Shown here: positions 5,869 to 10,840 of the stretch, one piece after another | Layout of the letters: every line of letters begins with the position of its first letter | How positions within the stretch are numbered: the first letter of the stretch is position 1 | DNA from: an uncultured Collinsella sp. | GTDB taxonomy: Bacteria; Actinomycetota; Coriobacteriia; Coriobacteriales; Coriobacteriaceae | Assembly (NCBI GenBank): GCA_958419975.1 | Contig: CATZIG010000046.1 | Span: forward strand, 1 to 10,840 | Length of the DNA: 10,840 nucleotides | Reading direction: 5' to 3' | The notes under the pieces: model-generated | Told to the model about the DNA's origin: nothing | Databases searched by the model: none | Seen by the model: the letters and a program-made list of their open reading frames with translations, nothing else | Translations under genes and position numbers: made by a program

Positions 5869-6878
5869 TCCTTCAGGGGCGGCATGGGCTTCCAGTTGGG
5901 ATCCTTGATGATCTTGCGGGCGTCCTTCATACCTCGGCGCAGCGCCGGAATGCCGGTCTTAAAGCACTTGTCGACCGCGGCCAGGCGAATGAATTCCTTG
6001 CAGAAGGTCGCGGCGTTGCCCAGACGGAACAGCATAGGGTGGTAGTCGCCGTAGATCTGCATGTAGCGTGCCAGATAACCGCGGTTGCGCATGATGTAGT
6101 AACGGTTGGTGTCGCTCGTGGAGTTGAGCTGGCGCTTGCCGGCGATATCCCAGTTAGAGACGGCGCGGGCGCGCTTGAGCACCAGGTCGGCCACAACGGC
6201 GGCGGGGAAGTGCTGGCTGGCCACGTAACCATAGCAGGCATCGTCGCCGTAGATGAAGAATCGCGCATCGGGCAGGCCGATCTTGTCGACCACGCGGCGC
6301 GAGAACATGCCGCCCTCAAAGCATAGTTGGTTCATGGCGCGGTAGCCCTCGGGTCCCAGGTCCCACTTGGCGACAGGGTTGGGAATGCCGAGTGAAAGGA
6401 TGAGTTGGTATTGCCAAAAGAAGGCGCCGCCGTCAAAGTCCAGGCGCGAACCCTGGATAACATCGTAGCGGTCGGTCCACTTGGCAAGACGCTCGATGCC
6501 TTCGGGGATGACGAGCACGTCGTCGTCCATCACCCAGAACCACTGGGCGCCCAGGTCGTAGGCGCACTTGGTGCCGGCGGAGAAGCCACCCGCGCCGCCG
6601 CCGTTTTCAAGCTGCGGCGCGTAGATAACGCGGTCGGTGCCGCCCTGCGCGTCGGGCTGCTCGGTGTCGATGCCCCACAGGTTGGCCAGGCGCTCGTTGA
6701 ATGCGGTGCACATGGTCTCGGTCTCGCGCGAGTTCTCGTTATCGACAATCACGATGCGCCAGGGCGTTGCCGTGAGCTCGGTCATGGAATCGAACAAGTT
6801 GGCCAGGAGTTCCTGGCGCTTGTACGTAACGACGACGATGGCGAGCTTGTCGATGGGGGCGGGAAGGGTTGAAGGCAT
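5859..6878 (-). CDS. GT2 glycosyltransferase, galactofuranosyl/rhamnosyltransferase (COG1216, GlfT2-like) type
   Basis: This 339-residue enzyme should transfer a sugar from a nucleotide-sugar donor to a growing surface glycan at the cytoplasmic face of the membrane. It has a GT-A fold: LAIVVVTYKR (12-21), VIVDNEN (43-49), the glycine-rich ENGGGAGGFSAG (91-102), the metal-binding WVMDDDVL (115-122), and GDDACYGYV (211-219) at the place of the general base. RYYIMRNRGYL (259-269) near the C-terminus is typical of GlfT2-like and rhamnosyltransferase relatives. No membrane segment is visible. The ATG at 6876-6878 is chosen because conserved sequence starts soon after it and AAAGGA lies upstream, with a rather long spacing of about 11 bases; the reading frame extends 45 codons further without a better site. 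It is divergent from the plus-strand glycosyltransferase cluster, so it likely serves the same polysaccharide. The acceptor and donor (galactofuranose or rhamnose are guesses) cannot be fixed. Confidence 0.9.
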   Translation of the reverse strand: MPSTLPAPIDKLAIVVVTYKRQELLANLFDSMTELTATPWRIVIVDNENSRETETMCTAFNERLANLWGIDTEQPDAQGGTDRVIYAPQLENGGGAGGFSAGTKCAYDLGAQWFWVMDDDVLVIPEGIERLAKWTDRYDVIQGSRLDFDGGAFFWQYQLILSLGIPNPVAKWDLGPEGYRAMNQLCFEGGMFSRRVVDKIGLPDARFFIYGDDACYGYVASQHFPAAVVADLVLKRARAVSNWDIAGKRQLNSTSDTNRYYIMRNRGYLARYMQIYGDYHPMLFRLGNAATFCKEFIRLAAVDKCFKTGIPALRRGMKDARKIIKDPNWKPMPPLKDTE

Positions 6879-6953
6879 GGGGCAATATATCCTTTCACGC
6901 GCGGCGCGCATGCGCTGCACGGAAGCTATCGAATACGTCCTTGGGACTGTCCT

Positions 6954-6984
6954 ATTGTAAAGGCTCGGCGCACCTTGACGGCAA
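6954..6984 (-). promoter_or_regulatory. Candidate promoter of the minus-strand glycosyltransferase gene
   Basis: On the minus strand TACAAT (complement of 6954-6959) is a good -10. TTGCCG (complement of 6979-6984) lies 19 bases upstream of it, a longer than ideal spacing. The leader would be about 70 bases. The 256-bp divergent spacer also holds a short palindrome GCAGG-AA-CCTGC (6999-7010) of unknown meaning between the two opposing promoters. Confidence 0.35.
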
Positions 6985-7040
6985 GCTTTGAATAAAACGC
7001 AGGAACCTGCCATGGGCCCGCCGCATGACGTGGGGCTGCT

Positions 7041-7070
7041 TTGCCCGCAAGAGGCTCCATAGATTATATA
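7041..7070 (+). promoter_or_regulatory. Candidate promoter of the plus-strand glycosyltransferase cluster
   Basis: TTGCCC (7041-7046) is followed by the AT-rich TTATATAAA (7064-7072). TTATAT at 17-base or TATATA at 18-base spacing can act as -10. The AT island is conspicuous in GC-rich surroundings. The leader to the TTG start would be about 57 bases. Confidence 0.5.
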
Positions 7071-7134
7071 AACGCCCGCTGGCGCGCTGACCCTTTGATA
7101 CCATGAAACGACAGGTATTTCCTAAGGAGCACAT

Positions 7135-8238
7135 TTGTCTACTAACACCTCTGGCAGCCCTGTTCTGTCGCTGCTTATTCCCATTTACAATGTTCAGCGC
7201 TACCTGCGCGAGTGCCTCGATTCCGCCCTGGCGCAGACGCTCAAGGATATTGAGATCATCTGCATTAACGACGGGTCGACCGACAACTCGCCGGCGATTA
7301 TCCGCGAGTATATGGAGCGCGATAGGCGCGTCAAGATGATCGACAAGGCCAACAGCGGCTACGGCGACTCGATGAACCACGGTCTGGAGATGGCGCGTGG
7401 CAAGTACGTGGGCATCTTGGAGTCCGATGACTTTATGGCGTCCGACGCACTCGAAAAGCTTGTCTCGGCCGCCGATAGCAATAATGCCGACTTTGCGAAG
7501 GCGAACTTTGATTTCTACTGGTCTAAGCCCGAGGAACGCCGTTCGCTGCACGAGATGTTTAGACCTCAGGATTGTGGCAAGCCAGTGCACCCGAGCGATA
7601 CGACGCAGTTCTTTAAGCAAAAGCCGTCGATTTGGTCGGCAGTGTACCGTCGCGATTTTCTTGACCGCAACGGCATTAAGTTCCTGCCGACTCCGGGGGC
7701 ATCCTTTCAGGACACGTCATTTGCCTTTAAGGTGATCGCGTGCGCCGATAAGGCTGTTTACCTTCATGATGTCGTGTTGTCTTATCGCCAGGACAACGAG
7801 AATTCCTCGGTCAATTCTTCGGCTAAGGTCTTTTGCGTCAATACCGAGTATGCCGAGATTGAGCGTTGGATTCGAGAGGATTATGCCCGCGACCACGCAA
7901 GTGATGACGTCGCGCGCATGCTCAAGTTCAATCAGCTCATTAAGTACGATTCGTACATGTGGAACTACGTGCGCCTGGCGCCTAAGTTCTATAAGGAGTT
8001 CCTGGTTCAGATGGCCAAGGAGTTCCAAGCGGCCTTGGACGCCGGGGACTTTTCGCTTGACGACCTCAAGCCGTGGAAGCGCGCAAATCTCGCTGCCATC
8101 CTCAAAGATCCTGAGGGCTGGGTTGACGAGCATCCGAGTTTCGCGACGGATGGTGCCTTGGGGCGTGCTAAGTATTACGCCTCGGTTGGAGGCCCAGGCG
8201 TGGTCGCTGCCTTCCTCATCGAATCGCTGAGGGGGTAG
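7135..8238 (+). CDS. GT2 family glycosyltransferase (paralogue A1)
   Basis: This 367-residue family 2 glycosyltransferase probably adds a sugar during surface polysaccharide synthesis. The N-terminal GT-A domain shows LSLLIPIYNVQRYLRECLDS (11-30), the nucleotide-binding INDGSTDNS (44-52), NSGYGDSMNHGLEMARGKY (73-91) and ESDDF (96-100) as the DxD-equivalent. PSIWSAVYRRDFL and PGASFQDTSF (187-196) follow, the latter at the place of the catalytic acidic residue. The remaining third is specific to this subfamily and has no clear membrane segment. Translation starts at TTG (7135-7137), set by AAGGAG five bases upstream (7124-7129); no in-frame ATG lies close. It is 6 bases ahead of the next gene, so both are in one operon. 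It is a close paralogue of the gene at 9360, strongest in the N-terminal half. Substrate unknown. Confidence 0.93.
   Translation: MSTNTSGSPVLSLLIPIYNVQRYLRECLDSALAQTLKDIEIICINDGSTDNSPAIIREYMERDRRVKMIDKANSGYGDSMNHGLEMARGKYVGILESDDFMASDALEKLVSAADSNNADFAKANFDFYWSKPEERRSLHEMFRPQDCGKPVHPSDTTQFFKQKPSIWSAVYRRDFLDRNGIKFLPTPGASFQDTSFAFKVIACADKAVYLHDVVLSYRQDNENSSVNSSAKVFCVNTEYAEIERWIREDYARDHASDDVARMLKFNQLIKYDSYMWNYVRLAPKFYKEFLVQMAKEFQAALDAGDFSLDDLKPWKRANLAAILKDPEGWVDEHPSFATDGALGRAKYYASVGGPGVVAAFLIESLRG
7198..7378 (+). repeat. Paralogous tract, copy 1 (partner at 9417-9597)
   Basis: This 181-bp coding segment aligns without gaps to 9417-9597, with about 21 differences counted by eye (roughly 88% identity). 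It includes exact matches of 30 nt (7198-7227) and 49 nt (7330-7378). It encodes the nucleotide-binding half of the GT-A domain. Conserved wobble positions in the identical blocks point to recent duplication or gene conversion. Confidence 0.85.
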
Positions 8239-8244
8239 GTCGAC

Positions 8245-9285
8245 ATGGGAGAGGCCTCGTGTCCTAAAGCTACCATTGTCGTCCCCGTTTACAACTCTGC
8301 GCGCTCCATTCAGCGATGCCTCGATTCGCTGTTGGCCCAGTCCGAGCGCTCGATTCAGGTTGTCTGCGTCAACGACGGTTCGACTGATGATTCGTTGAAC
8401 GTGTTGCGCCAGATCGCGCAGGCCGACGATCGCGTACTGGTGATTGACCAGGAAAACGCGGGCGTCTCGTGTGCTCGAAATGCCGGTATCGATGTCGCCG
8501 AGGGCGAGACCGTCTTTTTTGTGGACGCCGACGATTACATCGATGCCCGGACGGTCGAGCACGTGCTGCATTCCATGGAGTCTGCAGATGCCGAGGCCGC
8601 CGTTTTTGGCGGTGTCTGTGAACCTGCCGATGCTGCCCCCAAGCGCGTCCAGCAACTCATGAGCCCCAAAGCTGGTACCTTCGGCGCCCGTGATCCCCAA
8701 CTGCTGTTCCATTCGAATGCGCAGCCCTATGCCTGCCGTGCGGCTTTTTCGTGCGAGCTGCTCAATCGCGAAGGCATTCGCTTCGCCCCCGGTTTGGCTT
8801 TGGGCGAGGACGTCGTCTTCCAATTTGCGGCTTATGCGCTTGCCCGTAAGACCGTCGTCATGCCGGACAAGTTCTACCACTACGTGATGGAGAGCGAATC
8901 GGCGACGCACGAGTTCAACAGTGCCGAGGCTCGTGCCAAAAAGCTTGACGCCCACATGAGGATGCTCGAGGAGGTCTTGGAGGGCTGGGCGGCCTACGGT
9001 CTTTTGGACCTGTGTCCCGGCGAGCTGATAACTTGGTTTTTGGACCTTATTGTGTTTGATTTGGCACGCTTGGACGCTAACGACTACCGCCGTGTAGCCG
9101 CTCGCGTCAACATGGATCTCACGACGTTTTTGGGAACGGCGTGGGCGGATATGCCTGCTAAGGGCGCCGTTCGCCGTGTTGCCCACAAGCTCGTTGCAGC
9201 GACCTCGGGCGTTTCGATGGCAGATGCCACGCTGTTCTATCTTTCGACTCGCGGTCTCAAAGCCTGCCTGGAGCGCTTTCTCTAA
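8245..9285 (+). CDS. GT2 family glycosyltransferase (distinct from its neighbours)
   Basis: This 346-residue family 2 glycosyltransferase begins with KATIVVPVYNSARSIQRCLDS (8-28), then VNDGSTDDS (42-50), NAGVSCARNAGID (71-83) and the canonical metal-binding DADDY (94-98). LGEDVVFQF (186-194) fits the ED motif of the catalytic base. NAGVSCARN is the common form for capsule and exopolysaccharide GT2 enzymes, whereas the two flanking paralogues have NSGYGDSMN; this gene therefore comes from another GT2 branch. The C-terminal part (about 235-346) has hydrophobic stretches such as ELITWFLDLIVFDLA but no clear membrane helix. The ATG at 8245 lies 6 bases after the preceding stop codon, with a G-rich site (GAGGGGGTAGG) overlapping that stop, implying translational coupling. 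Donor and acceptor are not readable. Confidence 0.92.
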   Translation: MGEASCPKATIVVPVYNSARSIQRCLDSLLAQSERSIQVVCVNDGSTDDSLNVLRQIAQADDRVLVIDQENAGVSCARNAGIDVAEGETVFFVDADDYIDARTVEHVLHSMESADAEAAVFGGVCEPADAAPKRVQQLMSPKAGTFGARDPQLLFHSNAQPYACRAAFSCELLNREGIRFAPGLALGEDVVFQFAAYALARKTVVMPDKFYHYVMESESATHEFNSAEARAKKLDAHMRMLEEVLEGWAAYGLLDLCPGELITWFLDLIVFDLARLDANDYRRVAARVNMDLTTFLGTAWADMPAKGAVRRVAHKLVAATSGVSMADATLFYLSTRGLKACLERFL

Positions 9286-9296
9286 TTCCAAGCGCT
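9272..9296. repeat. Short hairpin across the stop codon of the second plus-strand glycosyltransferase
   Basis: AGCGCTT (9272-9278) and AAGCGCT (9290-9296) form a 7-bp perfect stem around an 11-base loop containing the TAA stop. No T tract follows, so it is not a classic terminator. It may attenuate or protect mRNA ends. Confidence 0.35.
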
Positions 9297-9316
9297 GTCG
9301 CCCGCCGCAACTCGGC

Positions 9317-9325
9317 TGCTAAAAT
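9317..9325 (+). promoter_or_regulatory. Candidate extended -10 promoter inside the glycosyltransferase cluster
   Basis: TGCTAAAAT matches an extended -10 (TGnTAAAAT, with 5 of 6 in the hexamer), in the only sizeable gap (74 bp) of the plus-strand cluster. No good -35 is seen. It would give the third gene its own transcript with a leader of about 28 bases. Confidence 0.45.
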
Positions 9326-9359
9326 AAACCTGTTACACGCTATTCAACAGGAGGTTCTC

Positions 9360-10478
9360 TTGCAGAACTCTGATACCCCTAAAGTTTCGCTGCTTGTCCC
9401 CATTTGCAATGTCGAACGCTACCTGCGCGAGTGCCTCGATTCCGCCGTGGCGCAGACGCTCAAGGACATCGAGATTATCTGTATCAACGACGGCTCCACC
9501 GATAGTTCGCCAGATATCATCCGCGAGTACATGGAGCGCGACTCCCGTGTCAAGATGATCGACAAGGCCAACAGCGGCTACGGCGACTCGATGAACCGCG
9601 GCCTGGAGATGGCTCGCGGCGAGTACGTGGGCATCCTTGAGTCCGACGACTTCATGTTTGAGGATTCGCTCCAAAAGCTGGTCGCCAAGGCCGATGCTGA
9701 GCATGCCGATGTGGTAAAGGGCGACTTTTACCTGTATTGGTCCACGCCCAGCGAACGCCGTGAACTGTTTGGGATTATCGACGAGCATATGACGGGCGCC
9801 GCGTATCACCCCGTCGATCGCCCAGGCATCTTCTACCGCAAACCTTCCATTTGGTCGGCTATCTATCGGCGCGAGTTCCTCAACGACAATCAGATTCGGT
9901 TCCTTCCCACGCCGGGTGCCTCGTATCAGGACGCAGGCTTTAACTTTAAGGTTTGGGCATGCGCCGAGCGTGCCGCGTTTATTGCGGACCCCATTTTGTG
10001 CTATCGCCAGGATAACGAGAAGAGCTCCGTTAATTCGCCCAACAAGGTGTTTTGCGTGTGCGACGAATATGCCGAGATGCAACGTTTTTTGAATGAACGC
10101 CCCGAGCTCAAGACTCAGCTCCAGGGCATTTTAATGCGCATGAAGGTCGATACGTACCGTTGGAATGATGAGCGTCTGGTCGATGAACTGCGTGAGCAGT
10201 TTTGGGAAAAGGCTTCACCTGAGCTCAAGGCCGATTGGGATGCCGGTTGCTTTGACTTGTCGCTGTTTGATCCGCGTGGCGAGACCGACTTGCGTCTGAT
10301 GATCAAGTCGCCCCGCGCCTATATCGATTCGCGCTTTGACTTTAAGAAGCCGGGCAAGCTCAATACGTTTAAGCATTACTTTAAGATCGGTGGCCTGCCG
10401 CTGGTCTGGCGCGTGCTGACGTATCAGCGCACCTACGGTGACAACCCGCACCCCGATGACGTTCCGGCCGCACAGTAG
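9360..10478 (+). CDS. GT2 family glycosyltransferase (paralogue A2)
   Basis: This 372-residue paralogue of the gene at 7135 is probably a surface-polysaccharide glycosyltransferase. It shares RYLRECLDSAVAQTLKD (20-36), INDGSTDSS (42-50), KANSGYGDSMNRGLEMARGE (69-88), GILESDDFM (91-99), KPSIWSAIYRREFL (161-174) and PGASYQDAGF (185-194). The early PIYN motif is PICN here. Residues after about 235 diverge clearly from the paralogue, ending with VWRVLTYQRTYGDNPHPDD, which suggests a different acceptor. It starts with TTG (9360-9362) behind a perfect AGGAGG five bases upstream (9349-9354); no other start lies nearby. A candidate promoter precedes it. It is followed 12 bases later by another glycosyltransferase gene, so it may head a second transcriptional unit. 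Confidence 0.93.
   Translation: MQNSDTPKVSLLVPICNVERYLRECLDSAVAQTLKDIEIICINDGSTDSSPDIIREYMERDSRVKMIDKANSGYGDSMNRGLEMARGEYVGILESDDFMFEDSLQKLVAKADAEHADVVKGDFYLYWSTPSERRELFGIIDEHMTGAAYHPVDRPGIFYRKPSIWSAIYRREFLNDNQIRFLPTPGASYQDAGFNFKVWACAERAAFIADPILCYRQDNEKSSVNSPNKVFCVCDEYAEMQRFLNERPELKTQLQGILMRMKVDTYRWNDERLVDELREQFWEKASPELKADWDAGCFDLSLFDPRGETDLRLMIKSPRAYIDSRFDFKKPGKLNTFKHYFKIGGLPLVWRVLTYQRTYGDNPHPDDVPAAQ
9417..9597 (+). repeat. Paralogous tract, copy 2 (partner at 7198-7378)
   Basis: This is the gap-free partner of 7198-7378, with exact blocks at 9417-9446 (30 nt) and 9549-9597 (49 nt). The copies lie 2.2 kb apart in direct orientation. Recombination between them would delete or duplicate one paralogue plus the gene in between. 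Confidence 0.85.
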
Positions 10479-10490
10479 GAGCGAGTGACT

Positions 10491-10840
10491 ATGGCTACCC
10501 CCAAGATTTCCGTTGTCGTTCCCATCTATAAAGTGGAGGAGTGCCTGGCCTGGTGCCTGGACTCCCTGCTTGCGCAGGACATGCCCGATTGGGAAGGCGT
10601 GCTGGTCAACGATGGCTCGCCGGACGGTTCGCGCGATATTGCGGCTGCCTATTACGAAAAGGACGTGCGCTTTACGCTGGTCGATAAGCCAAACGGGGGT
10701 CTGTCGAGTGCGCGTAATGCAGGCATAGCCGAGTCCACGGCGCCTATCGTTGCGTTTTTGGATTCCGACGACCGATTTACGCCCGCTGCATGCCGCGTGA
10801 TCGTCGATGCCTTTGAGCGCGAGGACTGCGACGTTTTGAC
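10491..10840 (+). CDS. GT2 family glycosyltransferase (N-terminal part, runs off the right edge)
   Basis: The frame stays open to the window end, giving 116 complete codons. The protein starts MATPKISVVVPIYKVEECL and shows LVNDGSPDGS (38-47), DKPNGGLSSARNAGI (65-79) and FLDSDDRF (90-97). These are the nucleotide- and metal-binding motifs of a family 2 GT-A domain. GGLSSARNAG is the common form in capsule and wall-polysaccharide GT2 enzymes and differs from the NSGYGDSMN paralogues upstream. The ATG at 10491 has AGGAG (10477-10481) overlapping the stop codon of the previous gene, 12 bases away, so it belongs to the same operon. Everything beyond the N-terminal domain, including any membrane segment, is outside the window. 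Confidence 0.92.
   Translation, partial: MATPKISVVVPIYKVEECLAWCLDSLLAQDMPDWEGVLVNDGSPDGSRDIAAAYYEKDVRFTLVDKPNGGLSSARNAGIAESTAPIVAFLDSDDRFTPAACRVIVDAFEREDCDVL

Noticed and set aside
6999..7010. Short palindrome GCAGG-AA-CCTGC in the divergent glycosyltransferase spacer
   Set aside because: Five-bp arms are common by chance in GC-rich DNA and there is no second copy nearby to support an operator.
7103..7339. Small open frame starting with ATG at 7103 upstream of the first plus-strand glycosyltransferase
   Set aside because: It has no ribosome binding site of its own and overlaps the glycosyltransferase in another frame without recognisable content. A role as a leader peptide cannot be shown.
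7717..9291. A 524-codon open frame on the minus strand opposite two glycosyltransferase genes
   Set aside because: It is a mirror of GC-rich codon usage. It runs across two well-supported genes with clear motifs, and its product shows no recognisable domain.

Overview
The window looks like chromosomal DNA from a high-GC, Gram-positive member of the Coriobacteriia, most probably Collinsella or a close relative. The genus assignment is an inference. It rests on GC-rich third codon positions, strong AGGAGG-type ribosome binding sites, frequent TTG/GTG starts, a SUF-only Fe-S gene arrangement beginning with sufC-sufB, a sortase-anchored secreted protein, and a PF09820-type AAA protein of the kind common in gut anaerobes. 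No RNA gene, CRISPR array, insertion sequence or phage gene was seen.

Region 1 (1-1898) is Fe-S cluster assembly. On the minus strand sufC is followed by sufB, which runs off the left edge. A divergent Rrf2/IscR-type regulator with three cysteines lies on the plus strand. The 222-bp spacer between them contains a sequence close to the E. coli IscR type 1 operator, a half-site over a candidate suf -35 box, and two overlapping inverted repeats at the regulator's own promoter. This looks like Fe-S-sensing feedback control of suf.

Region 2 (1899-3902) is one gene for a 599-residue secreted protein. It has a signal peptide, a cysteine-containing lysozyme-like domain, a long Ser/Asp/Gly- then Lys/Glu-rich wall-spanning stretch, and an MPKTG sorting signal. 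A strong intrinsic terminator follows. A GTTG/CAAC palindrome upstream recurs, inverted, just past the terminator.

Region 3 (4038-5834) is one gene for a PF09820/PF08011-type protein: an AAA-like ATPase fused to a PD-(D/E)XK nuclease fold. Several key catalytic residues are substituted, so it may be a catalytically dead member.

Region 4 (5859-10840) is a surface-glycan glycosyltransferase cluster. A GlfT2/COG1216-type GT2 enzyme on the minus strand is divergent from at least four GT2 genes on the plus strand, the last cut by the right edge. The first and third plus-strand genes are recent paralogues, with about 88% nucleotide identity by eye over 181 bp including a 49-nt identical tract. They flank a different GT2 gene, and both start with TTG behind a strong ribosome binding site. 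Together these genes probably build a capsule, wall polysaccharide or other exopolysaccharide; the sugar specificities cannot be read from the sequence.

Nothing here is clearly a new multi-gene system. The items most worth checking are the substituted AAA/nuclease protein, the putative muralytic wall protein with its palindromes, and the suf/rrf2 control region.
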